Shown: one piece after another, positions 48,147-57,408 of the stretch
How positions within the stretch are numbered: position 1 is the first letter of the stretch
How the letters are laid out: the number at the start of each line of letters is the position of its first letter
Assembly: GCF_011745665.1 (NCBI RefSeq)
Contig: NZ_CP050253.1
Span: 2,570,038 to 2,634,037, forward strand
From: Zophobihabitans entericus
GTDB lineage: Bacteria; Pseudomonadota; Gammaproteobacteria; Enterobacterales; Orbaceae
DNA length: 64,000 nucleotides
Reading direction: 5' to 3'
Made by a program: the position numbers and the translations under genes
The notes under the pieces: generated by a model
What the model was told of the DNA's origin: nothing
Seen by the model: only the letters and a program-made list of their open reading frames with translations
Database searches by the model: none

Positions 48147-48728
48147 TTATTTTCTGACCGCTGCCTTAGGTCTGAAGGCTTTTACCACTTCGTCATAGGT
48201 TTCGATATAAGGGCCTTCAAGTAACTGAATACAATAAGGTACACTGGCAAAAATTCCGGAAACCAAAACTTTCCCGCTTTCATCTTTAACACCTTCCAGC
48301 GTTTCTTTGATAGATTTTGGCTGTCCGGGTAAATTGAGAATCAGTGATGATTTACGAATTACACCGACCTGACGAGAGAGAATAGCCGTTGGTACAAAGT
48401 GCAAACTAATCTGTCTCATTTGTTCACCAAAGCCGGGCATTATGCGATCGGCAATTGCCATAGTAGCGTCTGGTGTAACATCACGCAGTGCAGGGCCTGT
48501 ACCCCCTGTAGTCAAAACTAAATGACAGTGATGTGTATCAACCAGTTCACATAAAGTCGCCTCAATAACTGATTGTTCATCAGCGATCAGGCGTTTCTCA
48601 AGTGTAAACGGTGTTTTCAAAGCTGTTGAGAGCCACGCTTCAAGTTCCGGTAAACCTTTGTCTTCATATACACCAGCAGATGCCCGATCAGAGATAGAGA
48701 CTAAGCCAATTTTAAAGAGTTCTGTCAT
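48147..48728 (-). CDS. mog: Molybdopterin adenylyltransferase
   Basis: 193 residues (E. coli Mog 195). The enzyme adenylates molybdopterin before molybdenum insertion. GLVSISDRASAGVYEDKG at the start, LTTGGTGPALRDVTPDAT near residue 72 and MPGFGEQMRQISL are the family motifs. The product is needed by molybdoenzymes such as the formate dehydrogenase encoded at 13711. It is flanked by two paralogous transporters, with no sign of functional linkage. Confidence 0.96.
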   Translation of the reverse strand: MTELFKIGLVSISDRASAGVYEDKGLPELEAWLSTALKTPFTLEKRLIADEQSVIEATLCELVDTHHCHLVLTTGGTGPALRDVTPDATMAIADRIMPGFGEQMRQISLHFVPTAILSRQVGVIRKSSLILNLPGQPKSIKETLEGVKDESGKVLVSGIFASVPYCIQLLEGPYIETYDEVVKAFRPKAAVRK

Positions 48729-48813
48729 ACCCTGTCCTTGAATTAATGAGTCAATGTTGAGAGGTATTATAGAGTAAAACTACTGTTTGGTGGAATTTTG
48801 TTAGATGGGGGTT

Positions 48814-48831
48814 GAGCGGCATGTGCCGCTC
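48814..48831. repeat. Solitary GC-rich palindrome (module-2 type)
   Basis: GAGCGG-catgtg-CCGCTC, flanked by GTT and CAAC that extend the pairing with a one-base bulge. It lies between mog and the second transporter, without module 1. Confidence 0.75.
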
Positions 48832-48844
48832 CAACACCAATTTT

Positions 48845-50158
48845 TTAAATATCATTCGCTGTATATTTATCTTTAACCAGATATAAATGCAGGCCAACTA
48901 CTGCACCGAGTACAAACAGCGCTGATACATAATACGCTGGAGCTAAGTGACTAACAAAATCAGTTAACAGAGAGATTAATAATGGTGTTAAACCACCTGC
49001 AATCGCATACGCCATATTAAACGAGAAGGAAACCCCGCTATAACGGACTTGTGCCGGGTAAGCGCGTACCATAAAGAAAGCAAACGCACCCACAGCCCCA
49101 ACACCATATCCAGCAATACCATAAGTTAAAAATAGCAGATCCAGATGATTTTCTAAAGACAGATAGAAAACCATAATAGAAACAGCACCAAACAGGCAAC
49201 TTGCTATCATGACACGTGCCACACCAAATTTATCTGCCAGTGTTCCGTTAACAATACAGCCTAAAATGAGTCCGATAATTGCAATCGTGTTAGCTTGTAG
49301 CGCCACAACGGCTGGAACATTAACCTGACGTTGTAAATAAATTGGCGCCATCAAAATTGCGACCATAATTCCTGCTGACAAAACCCATGTCAGTAACATC
49401 GAAATAATAGTTTGTGGCAAATAGGTTGAAATTACTGTTACAACAGGTAAACGAGTATTTGTTTCTGACTGTTTACGTTTTTGCATCTCAGCAAAGATTG
49501 GTGTCTCTTTTAACCAACGACGTAAATACATGGATAACAAACCAAACACCCCACCTAAAATAAATGGAATTCTCCAGCCCCATGCCAACATATCATCCGG
49601 CTGAACTGTCGCATTTAAAAACGTGGAAATTAGTGAACCAAGTAAAATCCCCAGACTAAGTCCAGCCGTTAAAATACCACAGGCAAAACCGACGCGGTTT
49701 TTAGGAACATGTTCTGCAACAAATGTCCAGGCTCCTGGTACTTCACCACCTACAGCCAGCCCCTGACATAAACGCATAAGCAGAAGTAATAGGGGTGCAA
49801 AAATACCAATTGAAGCGTAAGTCGGTAAACAGCCGATCAGCAGTGTAGGCACCGCCATCAACAGAATACTAAGTGTAAACATTCGTTTGCGGCCAAAGAG
49901 GTCGCCAAAATGGGCCATTACAATGCCACCAAACGGACGAATCAGATAGCCTGCCGCAAAAATACCAAAGGTTTGCACCTGTGCAAGCCAGCCCGGCATA
50001 TCAGGTGGGAAAAACAATTTACCAATTGTAATAGAGAAGAAAACGAAAATAATAAAATCATAGAACTCTAAAGCGCCACCTAAGGCAGATAGTGAAAGGG
50101 TTTTATAATCCTGATTATTTAATGTTCGGGTTGGTGCAATAGCCACATCTATAGACAT
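48845..50158 (-). CDS. MFS transporter, metabolite:H+ symporter (MHS) family (second of a pair)
   Basis: 437 residues, a paralogue of the transporter at 46693, with the same ALGGALEFYDFI start and LLLLLMRLCQGLAVGGEVPGAW loop. It has a separate promoter region, which it shares divergently with the lysine-riboswitch-controlled symporter. The two copies are diverged well beyond a very recent duplication and may differ in substrate. Confidence 0.85.
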   Translation of the reverse strand: MSIDVAIAPTRTLNNQDYKTLSLSALGGALEFYDFIIFVFFSITIGKLFFPPDMPGWLAQVQTFGIFAAGYLIRPFGGIVMAHFGDLFGRKRMFTLSILLMAVPTLLIGCLPTYASIGIFAPLLLLLMRLCQGLAVGGEVPGAWTFVAEHVPKNRVGFACGILTAGLSLGILLGSLISTFLNATVQPDDMLAWGWRIPFILGGVFGLLSMYLRRWLKETPIFAEMQKRKQSETNTRLPVVTVISTYLPQTIISMLLTWVLSAGIMVAILMAPIYLQRQVNVPAVVALQANTIAIIGLILGCIVNGTLADKFGVARVMIASCLFGAVSIMVFYLSLENHLDLLFLTYGIAGYGVGAVGAFAFFMVRAYPAQVRYSGVSFSFNMAYAIAGGLTPLLISLLTDFVSHLAPAYYVSALFVLGAVVGLHLYLVKDKYTANDI

Positions 50159-50355
50159 AATTTATTATCCGTAAAATATTATTTACATTTATCGTAAATA
50201 AATATACACGATTTTGACAGATATGCAATAAAAGTGAGTGGAAAAGTCTATTTTATATACACATGAAAATTATGGATATATTTTTATCATGAAAATGAAT
50301 AATTACATAAAATATTATTGTATTTTTAGTTAAATACCTTTAATCTTCAACATTT

Positions 50356-50505
50356 GTAACAATAGAGGAGCAGATTCAATGAGTCGTTAAGTTTAGCGTG
50401 GTAGCGATGAGACTTAACAAAAGGTGAATTTGCCGAAATATAACAAACGACCAAATTTGTTATATTGGGCTTGTACTAAATAAGTATAAGACTGTCATTG
50501 TCCAT
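50356..50505 (+). ncRNA. Lysine riboswitch (L-box)
   Basis: The conserved core is present in order: AGAGGAGCAGATTCAATGAGT (50364-50384), AAAAGGTGAATTTGCCGAAA, and TGGGC...GACTGTCA (50465-50496). P4 is AATATAACAAA/TTTGTTATATT around CGACCAA; P5 is TTGTACT/AGTATAA around AAATA; a P1-type pairing joins ACAAT (50359-50363) to ATTGT (50497-50501). The layout matches the B. subtilis lysC L-box. Just downstream CATTGT-ga-ACAATG (50503-50516) can fold as its own hairpin or compete for ATTGT, a plausible expression platform. It precedes the AGCS symporter gene. Confidence 0.9.
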
Positions 50506-50576
50506 TGTGAACAATGTTGCGCTATTGCTTTCTTTCTCTCTGCTTACCCTCGTTAGATTGAACTGGAAGTCATGCG

Positions 50577-52166
50577 TTGCTAATTTTATATTTAGAACTC
50601 ATAGGTTTAATTTTGAACGAGATACTACAACTAGTTAACGAATTCTTTGCTTTTATCGGTCCAATTACTGATGCTATCTGGGACTTCCCAACTAATCTGG
50701 ATTGGTATGCGGCAATTCCTGTTATCGGGCAATTCTCCTTTCCAGTTATTCTTTTAATTGGTGTTGGGATCTATTTCACCATTAAGACACGTTTTATTCA
50801 GGGACAAAGTTTTGGTCCTGCGATTAAAATTATGCTCAGTAAACAAAAGTCTAAACGTGGTATTACTGCTGCAGGTTCTTTTATGCTTGGACTGGCAATG
50901 CGTGCCGGTCCAGGTAATATCGTCGGAATTACCGGTGCCATTTCTATTGGTGGTCCGGGCTCACTATTTTGGATGTGGGTTGCTGCGTTCTTTGGTATGT
51001 CTTCAGCATTTATGGAATCAGTTCTGGCTCAGCTATTTAAAGAGAAGAAAGGGACTGAATATGTTGGCGGGTTGCCATTTTATGGTCGTCGTCTGCTTGG
51101 TAACAAACGTTTTGTTGGCCTGTTTTTGTCATGTGTATTTATCTTCTATGCGCTATTTAATATTCCAGCGCAAACCTTTAATGTGTTCTCCGCAATTGGT
51201 ACCATTGCAGAAACCGTGATTGGTGAGCCTGTTGAGCGCCAATCAACCTTATATTATTCGATTGCAGTCTGCCTTGTTATTGCCTGTGCTTTTATTATCT
51301 TTGGTGGCATCCGCCGGGTAGTTGCATATTCTGATGTGCTGGTACCAATGAAAGCTATTTTATTCTGCGGTATGTCATTTATTATTATTTTGATTAACTT
51401 CCCATTAATTCCTTATTTCTTTAAAGAAGTGGTGGTGGGTGCGTTTTTACCTCATGCTATTTTTGGTGGTGCTATTGGTACGGCTCTGGCACAGGGTGTA
51501 AAGCGAGGATTAATGTCCAATGAAGCTGGTCAGGGTACAATTACAATGGCAGCAGCAGTAGCAGAAAATAAACATCCTTGTGAACAAGGCTTAGTGCAAA
51601 GTTTTGGCGTGTTTTTTGATACGATGGTCATTTGTACTTTGACCGGATTTATTGTGGTTATGGCACATGTCTGGACTGGTTATACAGCAGGCCCTGAGTG
51701 GGAATCGATCAGAGCTTCTAAAATTACCTTATATTTAACCTCTGTTCAGACTCTGATTCCAGGTTCTATCGCCGGTATTGTAAAAATTATTATGTGTGCT
51801 TGTTATGGTCTGTTTGCCTTTACAACATTACTTGGAATGATCTCATTTGCTGAGATTTCTTCTAATTTTATCTCTAAGAAACATGGATTTATCTTATTCA
51901 TTCGTACTATGGGATCGCTGGTCTTTGTTCCTTTTGGCGCACTAACCATTCTGGCTGGGCTTGAGCTTGGTAACCTTTGGTATATTTCTGATTTAATGAA
52001 TATCATTATGGTTTACCTGAATATTCCGTTACTGCTGATCGGCGCTCCGCTGGTGTATAAAGCTTTAGCACATTATAGAAAAACCAAAGGTGGCAAGTTT
52101 GTATCTAAAGACTTTGGATTTGAGACCGAGTGCTGGAAAGAAGATCAGGAAGAGCACCGTAGTTAA
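50577..52166 (+). CDS. AGCS-family sodium:amino-acid symporter under a lysine riboswitch
   Basis: Up to 529 residues, about ten membrane helices. PGNIVGITGAISIGGPGSLFWMWVAAFFGM and GTALAQGVKRGLMSNEAGQGT are hallmarks of the alanine/glycine:cation symporter family. The TTG at 50577 follows GGAAG by seven bases; a second TTG at 50613 (reading MNEILQLVNEF) also has an AGG at good spacing and would give 517 residues. The lysine riboswitch upstream suggests repression by lysine, hence a role in lysine (or lysine-precursor) uptake. The family's best-known substrates are alanine and glycine. A terminator follows. Confidence 0.9.
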   Translation: MLILYLELIGLILNEILQLVNEFFAFIGPITDAIWDFPTNLDWYAAIPVIGQFSFPVILLIGVGIYFTIKTRFIQGQSFGPAIKIMLSKQKSKRGITAAGSFMLGLAMRAGPGNIVGITGAISIGGPGSLFWMWVAAFFGMSSAFMESVLAQLFKEKKGTEYVGGLPFYGRRLLGNKRFVGLFLSCVFIFYALFNIPAQTFNVFSAIGTIAETVIGEPVERQSTLYYSIAVCLVIACAFIIFGGIRRVVAYSDVLVPMKAILFCGMSFIIILINFPLIPYFFKEVVVGAFLPHAIFGGAIGTALAQGVKRGLMSNEAGQGTITMAAAVAENKHPCEQGLVQSFGVFFDTMVICTLTGFIVVMAHVWTGYTAGPEWESIRASKITLYLTSVQTLIPGSIAGIVKIIMCACYGLFAFTTLLGMISFAEISSNFISKKHGFILFIRTMGSLVFVPFGALTILAGLELGNLWYISDLMNIIMVYLNIPLLLIGAPLVYKALAHYRKTKGGKFVSKDFGFETECWKEDQEEHRS

Positions 52167-52179
52167 TATATTTTAGTTA

Positions 52180-52208
52180 AAAAGAGCTGCCTTAGGGCGG
52201 CTTTTTTT
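52180..52208 (+). terminator. Rho-independent terminator of the AGCS gene
   Basis: AGCTGCC-ttag-GGCGGCT (one G-T wobble) followed by TTTTTTT. Confidence 0.85.
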
Positions 52209-52227
52209 ATGTTATTAGCATTGGTGG

Positions 52228-52372
52228 TGGAGCGGTATGCGCCGCTCTGGCGCAGTATATTTCTGGTGTAGTGATTAAGTTCAGTGAGTTTGACGGCCTA
52301 GCGCACCCCACAGGCGCCTGCTCGAGGGCTAGCTAAGACCTGTAGGATACGCTCTCCGTCAATCATTGCATC
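52228..52372 (-). repeat. Composite structured repeat, copy D (inverted)
   Basis: Read on the minus strand, module 1 (52362-52290) has outer stem TTGACGG/CCGTCAA, inner helix ATCCTACAGG/CCTGTGGGGT and an apical GCC-CTCGAGCA-GGC. The spacer CTCACTGAACTTAATCACTACACC leads to module 2 GAGCGG-cgcata-CCGCTC (52247-52230). The T-A to C-G paired change in the inner helix (CAGG/CCTG versus TAGG/CCTA) keeps the structure. It lies between the AGCS symporter and macB. Confidence 0.85.
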
Positions 52373-52451
52373 TGTAGAGCTGATTAAGAATTAGAAATAA
52401 TTTCTTTCTTTTGAATTAAAATAAAATAACCAATTGATTTAATTAAATAAA

Positions 52452-54407
52452 TCATTCCCTTTCCAAAGCATGAATTGGATCGAGTTTAGCAGCTCTCCGT
52501 GCCGGGAAGAACCCGAAAATTAAACCAATTGCACTTGAACAGGTAAAAGCAGCAACAATCGCGGCGATTGAGAAAATCATCGAGAAACTGGTTACAAAAT
52601 AACTAAAGATTACACCAATCAAGAGGGAAAGCGTAATTCCTAGCGTACCACCAATTAAACAGACTAGCACCGCTTCACTCAGGAACTGCTGCAAAATATC
52701 ACTGGAACGAGCACCAACGGCCATGCGCACACCGATCTCTTTAGTTCGTTCGGTCACAGATACTAGCATAATATTCATCACCCCAATCCCACCAACAATT
52801 AGTGAGATAAGCGCAATCATAGAGACCAGCAGAGTCATAGTCGCTGTTGTTGATTCAATAGTTTGACGAATACTATCAGAGTTAAAGATGAAGAAGTCTT
52901 TCGAACCATGACGCTGAATCATCAGGCGTTCAATCGCCTGCTCAGCAATATTCATATCAACATCATCTTTCACACGTACCGTAATACTACGCAGTGGCGT
53001 TTGCCCAACCATACGATTAATCACCGTCGTATAAGGCAACCAGACATTTAGATTTTCATTACTACCAAAACCTTGTTGCTGGCGATCTGCCACACCAATA
53101 ATACGAACAGGTAGTGATCCCAAATGCATAATCTGACCGATAGGATCCTGATTTTTAAACAGTTGCTTGACGGTATTGACATCAATGACTGCATCTTGTG
53201 CTGATGTTGCCACACTTTCCAGATCAAACGCTTTACCCTGAGTAATCGTATAACCACGCACCGCAAAGAACTGTTCGCCGGCACCATTCACCGTTCCACT
53301 AACCGCCTGATTCCCGACCCGGAAATAAGCACTAGTTGAAACATTTGGTGATGCACTGTGAATATAGCTTTGCTGTGCTAAGGCATCGGCATCAGACGAG
53401 CGTAATGTAGTTATCCGGTTAGCATTACGATCACCAAAACCCGAACCTCTAAAAATCTCAAGAGTACTGGTACCCATGGAGCTGATTTCAGCCAGAATCT
53501 GGCGTCTGGAGCCCTCACCAAGCGCCACTACCGAAACTACCGACGCGATCCCAATGATAATCCCAAGCATGGTTAAAAACGTACGCAGACGCTGGGTAGT
53601 CATGGAGAGAATAGCCATTTTAAACGCATCAAAAAAGCGATCGCGTTTAGAGGCAAAATTATCATTGGTTTTGGTGACGTGAATTTCCTGAATCTGACGA
53701 TTCGGATCAATATCAATATTTTCATTACGGGAATCAGCAATAATATTGCCATCACTGATTTCAATGATTCGTTCTGCGTTCTGAGCAATTTGTGGATCGT
53801 GGGTAACGATAATGACAGTATGACCTTGCTTATGCAAATCACGTAAAATCTGCATCACTTCTTTACCGCTTTGACGATCAAGGGCGCCGGTTGGTTCATC
53901 GGCTAATATAATTTGTCCACCATTCATCAGAGCACGTGCAATACTGACACGCTGTTGCTGACCACCAGAAAGCTGAGTGGGTTTATTATGAATTTTATCA
54001 GCCAGACCTAAACGAGTCAGCAGTGCCTGTGCTCGTTCTCTACGCTTTTGTTTATCGGTGCCAGCATAAATTGCCGGAATCTCTACATTACCTTCAGCAG
54101 TTAAAGCACTCAGCAAATGATAACGCTGAAAGATAAAACCAAAATGTTCGCGGCGTAGTTCTGCCAGCTCATCAGGCTCCAGCTTATTAGTCACCCGCCC
54201 ACCGATGGTATATACCCCATTCGTTGGTTTATCCAAACAACCCAAAATATTCATCAGCGTTGATTTACCGGAACCGGACGCACCAACAATCGCAACCATC
54301 TCTCCAGCATTAATTGTCAGATTGATCTGTTTTAATACCTGAATTGTCGTCTCACCGGCAGGAAACTCGCGGGTGATATTTTCCAGTTTAATTAATGGCT
54401 CTGACAT
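52452..54407 (-). CDS. macB: Macrolide export ATP-binding/permease protein MacB
   Basis: 651 residues (E. coli 648). An N-terminal ABC domain has Walker [10 protein letters not shown] (about residues 40-48), signature [15 protein letters not shown] and Walker [13 protein letters not shown]. Four membrane helices and a large periplasmic domain (residues 295-520) follow, with the mechanotransmission ABC3 permease fold. With MacA and TolC it pumps substrates such as macrolides, enterotoxin or haem-like molecules from the periplasm. It lies four bases after macA. No tolC is nearby. Confidence 0.94.
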   Translation of the reverse strand: MSEPLIKLENITREFPAGETTIQVLKQINLTINAGEMVAIVGASGSGKSTLMNILGCLDKPTNGVYTIGGRVTNKLEPDELAELRREHFGFIFQRYHLLSALTAEGNVEIPAIYAGTDKQKRRERAQALLTRLGLADKIHNKPTQLSGGQQQRVSIARALMNGGQIILADEPTGALDRQSGKEVMQILRDLHKQGHTVIIVTHDPQIAQNAERIIEISDGNIIADSRNENIDIDPNRQIQEIHVTKTNDNFASKRDRFFDAFKMAILSMTTQRLRTFLTMLGIIIGIASVVSVVALGEGSRRQILAEISSMGTSTLEIFRGSGFGDRNANRITTLRSSDADALAQQSYIHSASPNVSTSAYFRVGNQAVSGTVNGAGEQFFAVRGYTITQGKAFDLESVATSAQDAVIDVNTVKQLFKNQDPIGQIMHLGSLPVRIIGVADRQQQGFGSNENLNVWLPYTTVINRMVGQTPLRSITVRVKDDVDMNIAEQAIERLMIQRHGSKDFFIFNSDSIRQTIESTTATMTLLVSMIALISLIVGGIGVMNIMLVSVTERTKEIGVRMAVGARSSDILQQFLSEAVLVCLIGGTLGITLSLLIGVIFSYFVTSFSMIFSIAAIVAAFTCSSAIGLIFGFFPARRAAKLDPIHALERE

Positions 54408-54411
54408 AGCG

Positions 54412-55608
54412 TTACATTCTCAAGCGTGGCATTGCTGAACCACTTTTATTCACTGTCGCGGCCATACTACTAATTATCACAGTTTCGCCTTCGTTCAGAC
54501 CAGATAAGATCTCCACATTAATATTGTTATTAATGCCTAATTTGACTGTACGTTCTACCGCATTACCTGAACTGTCGACCACGTAAACAATACCTTCATC
54601 CAGACCATTACTGCCTTGTATTGCCATAGATGGAACCAGAATCACATCTTTAGCTGATGCTAAAACAATATATACTTGTGCAGTCATAGAAATACGTAGC
54701 GTTTGTTCCGGGTTATCCACATCAAATAAGCCATTATAGTAGATAGCCGTGGTTGTAGATGATGAGCTGGAAGACGTTGACGTTTCAGTATTAATTGAGT
54801 CTGGAGCTGGTTCAATAGCACGCAGACTAAGTCCATCATAACGCTGGTTCAGACGACCTAAAATGGTGAAGTAAACCGGCATCCCCTCTTTCACGTTGAT
54901 AACATCAGCTTCTGAAATTTGTGCTTCCACTGTCATTTTATCAAGCTGTGCCACTTTAACAATGGTTGGTGCACTTTGTACGGAGTTCACCGTTTGGCCT
55001 TCTTCAACCGGAATTGCTACAATCACACCATCCATTGGTGACACAATCTTGGTATAACCTAAATTTAACTGAGCTGTATCAACAGCAATCTGAGCGCTAA
55101 TAATATTAGCATCTAACGCTTTAATATCAGCCCGAATGGCATCGAGTTGTGCTTGTGCTTCATCTAAATCAGACTGCGCGCCGGCACCACGATTAACCAG
55201 TTTTAATTGACGGTCATAAGTTAATTGATAATTTCTGAGTGTTGCTTCTTTAGATGTACGTTGTGCTTCAAGACTTGTTAAAGAGGCTTCTGCCTGTTTT
55301 AAGTTATTTTGTTGAGTTAAATCATCGATCTCAGCAATTAACTGATCTTTAGTCACTGACTGGCCCAATACAACATAGAGTTTTTTAATCTGACCCGAAA
55401 CCTGCGCACCCACACTAACTTGTTTATAGGCACTAATAGTACCATCAGCTAACACAGTTTGTTCAATATTACCGCGGAATACTTTCGTTGTAATATAATT
55501 TGGTGCAACCGGTGCAGGAAAAATAATGGATACGATGAAGAAACCTACTACGGCAATAATTGCAGCAATAATCAGGTACTTTATTTTTAAATATTTTTTT
55601 AACTTCAT
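54412..55608 (-). CDS. macA: Macrolide export periplasmic adaptor MacA
   Basis: 398 residues (E. coli 371). One N-terminal membrane helix ([19 protein letters not shown]) precedes a biotinyl-lipoyl domain ([17 protein letters not shown]), a coiled-coil hairpin (about residues 95-180) and beta-barrel domains. A Ser-rich insert ([12 protein letters not shown]) near residue 280 may explain the extra length. It is the first gene of macAB. A near-perfect Fur box lies upstream at 55683, next to a -10 TATAAT on the minus strand (55658-55663). Confidence 0.93.
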   Translation of the reverse strand: MKLKKYLKIKYLIIAAIIAVVGFFIVSIIFPAPVAPNYITTKVFRGNIEQTVLADGTISAYKQVSVGAQVSGQIKKLYVVLGQSVTKDQLIAEIDDLTQQNNLKQAEASLTSLEAQRTSKEATLRNYQLTYDRQLKLVNRGAGAQSDLDEAQAQLDAIRADIKALDANIISAQIAVDTAQLNLGYTKIVSPMDGVIVAIPVEEGQTVNSVQSAPTIVKVAQLDKMTVEAQISEADVINVKEGMPVYFTILGRLNQRYDGLSLRAIEPAPDSINTETSTSSSSSSTTTAIYYNGLFDVDNPEQTLRISMTAQVYIVLASAKDVILVPSMAIQGSNGLDEGIVYVVDSSGNAVERTVKLGINNNINVEILSGLNEGETVIISSMAATVNKSGSAMPRLRM

Positions 55609-55682
55609 GTGTTAACCTACTCCAGTGGAAACATCCATACTCAATTATTTTGTTTATATTATATGATTCTATCTTTATTTTT

Positions 55683-55701
55683 GATAATGATAATCATTTT
55701 A
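55683..55701. promoter_or_regulatory. Fur box upstream of macAB
   Basis: GATAATGATAATCATTTTA: the first 16 bases match the Fur consensus GATAATGATAATCATTATC exactly. It overlaps the -35 region of a minus-strand promoter (-10 TATAAT at 55658-55663) that points into macA. Iron repression of macAB is predicted. The same gap holds the divergent acylphosphatase promoter and an inverted repeat TGGAC-taaatt-GTCCA at 55711-55726. Confidence 0.75.
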
Positions 55702-55920
55702 TCTTAATGATGGACTAAATTGTCCAAAAAATGAATTATTTATCGATAATCGTCTGTTAAATTATACGTAAATTTTACTTAATTCATTTATTATCATTGG
55801 GTTAGTTCTTATACTAAACCTTAATCAAACAATTGTATAACTGAATTATTAAGAAGAAATTAATTTTTTGTTTCTCTTTTAATAAAGCATAATTAATCAA
55901 TACGTAAGATGAGATTTCCT

Positions 55921-56202
55921 ATGACAATTAAAACCATTCAGATCGTAGTGACCGGGCAAGTACAGGGTGTTGGTTTTCGTTTCTCGACGTATCAGAAAGC
56001 CACCAAAATTAAACTTACCGGATATGTGAAAAACTTATCCACCGGGCAGGTAGAAATTGTTACTCAGGGGTCAGAAGAACAGATAAAAGAGTTATTACAA
56101 TGGCTTGATGACGGAGGTCCTCGTTCTGCACATATTGAAAGATATCACGTGACCGATTATACCAAAGACACTGTTTTTTCACGATTTGCAGTAACGTATT
56201 AG
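55921..56202 (+). CDS. yccX: Acylphosphatase
   Basis: 93 residues from the ATG at 55921; an ATG at 55909 lacks a Shine-Dalgarno sequence. The two signatures are VTGQVQGVGFRF (with catalytic Arg in GFRF) and GYVKNLSTGQVEIV (catalytic Asn). It hydrolyses acyl-phosphates. E. coli AcyP/YccX is 92 aa. It lies just before lptC but on what looks like a separate transcript, since 86 bases separate them. Confidence 0.94.
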   Translation: MTIKTIQIVVTGQVQGVGFRFSTYQKATKIKLTGYVKNLSTGQVEIVTQGSEEQIKELLQWLDDGGPRSAHIERYHVTDYTKDTVFSRFAVTY

Positions 56203-56288
56203 TATGGCTAAAAAGTCTAGTTAATATTATTGTAAATTTAGCGTAGAATACCAAACCAGAAAATGAACGACAGGCACAGACATTAAGC

Positions 56289-56861
56289 ATGAATAAAAAA
56301 TCGTGGATCTATATCATACTAATCGTACTCGCAATCAGTATCTATTATTATCAAACAGGTCCTGACGCAGTTGATTATGATCCGTCGCTTTCTGCCTCTG
56401 AAGCTCCAACTTATCAAAGCAATGATATGTTGACTGTCGTTTATGATCCTTCTGGTGATTTATTATATAAAATTGTGGCAACGAAAGTGCAATATTTTGA
56501 AAATACCGGAGAGACACATTTTGAAAATCCAAATGTGACGCTATATGACAAAGAAAAGTCAGCATCGTGGAATGCAAAATCAAATACCGCTATACTGACT
56601 AAAAATCGCATTTTGTATTTATATGAACAGGTTGAATTTAATAATTTAACACCAAATGCACAGCTTGAACGTATTTCGATGGATAATGCCAAAGTGAATC
56701 TGATCACGCAGATCATCACATCGGAAGACGAAGTGAAAATACAAGGTCCCGGATTTTATTCCACGGGCGATAAATTACGCGGTAATTTGAGAGAGAAAAC
56801 CGCTAATTTACTGGAAAATGTAAAGACCTATTATGGCGGCCAACTGACGACGGAAGAGTAA
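56289..56861 (+). CDS. lptC: Lipopolysaccharide export system protein LptC
   Basis: 190 residues (E. coli 191). A single N-terminal membrane helix (WIYIILIVLAISIYYY) anchors a periplasmic beta-jellyroll. The pattern YDPSGDLLYKIVATKVQYFENTGETHFENPNVTLY is the LptC signature. It passes LPS from the LptB2FG extractor to LptA. First gene of lptC-lptA-lptB-rpoN-rapZ; in E. coli kdsC precedes it, here acylphosphatase does. Confidence 0.95.
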   Translation: MNKKSWIYIILIVLAISIYYYQTGPDAVDYDPSLSASEAPTYQSNDMLTVVYDPSGDLLYKIVATKVQYFENTGETHFENPNVTLYDKEKSASWNAKSNTAILTKNRILYLYEQVEFNNLTPNAQLERISMDNAKVNLITQIITSEDEVKIQGPGFYSTGDKLRGNLREKTANLLENVKTYYGGQLTTEE

Positions 56862-56871
56862 AATTAAATTT

Positions 56872-57393
56872 ATGAAGAAATCAATTAAGCAACTAAAAAT
56901 AGGATTAAGTGCTGCACTCCTCCTAATGTTACCAGGTCTGGCGATGAGTAATACCAATGCCGTAACACCGACGGTACGCAATCAGCCAATCACTATTGAT
57001 GCCGATCATCAGGAATTTAGTATTCAAAATAATACCATTACCTTTACCGGCAATGTTGTTATTTTGCAGGAAGGTTTAAAAGTGACTGCTGATAAGGTCG
57101 TTATCAGCAATACGCAAAGTCAGACTGATCAAAAAATTACTGCTTTTGGTAAACCGGTGCGTTTTCAGCAAAGTTTAGAAGGTAATCGCAGTATTAATGG
57201 TCATTCACAACAACTTGATTATGACGTGAGAACAGCAACCGTGACTTTAACTGGCAAAGCGGAGCTGACTCAACAAGATAACCAGATCAGCAGTAATAAA
57301 ATTATTTATAAAGTGAATGAGCAACAAATTATCGCGGAAGGTAACTCAAATAATCGAGTGAAAACCACTATTGTTCCAAATCAATTAAATTAG
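56872..57393 (+). CDS. lptA: Lipopolysaccharide export system protein LptA
   Basis: 173 residues (E. coli 185). A signal peptide (cleavage near AMSNT) is followed by the OstA-like beta-jellyroll repeats, starting PITIDADHQEFSIQNNTITFTGNV. LptA oligomers form the periplasmic bridge that carries LPS to LptD. It lies 10 bases after lptC and 15 before lptB. Confidence 0.94.
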   Translation: MKKSIKQLKIGLSAALLLMLPGLAMSNTNAVTPTVRNQPITIDADHQEFSIQNNTITFTGNVVILQEGLKVTADKVVISNTQSQTDQKITAFGKPVRFQQSLEGNRSINGHSQQLDYDVRTATVTLTGKAELTQQDNQISSNKIIYKVNEQQIIAEGNSNNRVKTTIVPNQLN

Positions 57394-57408
57394 AGACAGA
57401 TAAATCGT

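Noticed and set aside
50758..51219. Open reading frame of 153 aa in another frame of the AGCS gene
   Set aside because: It lies wholly within the symporter and has the Leu/Val/Cys bias of an out-of-frame membrane gene.
55711..55726. Inverted repeat TGGAC-taaatt-GTCCA near the Fur box
   Set aside because: Short arms and no regulator with this consensus that I can name; kept only as a note.
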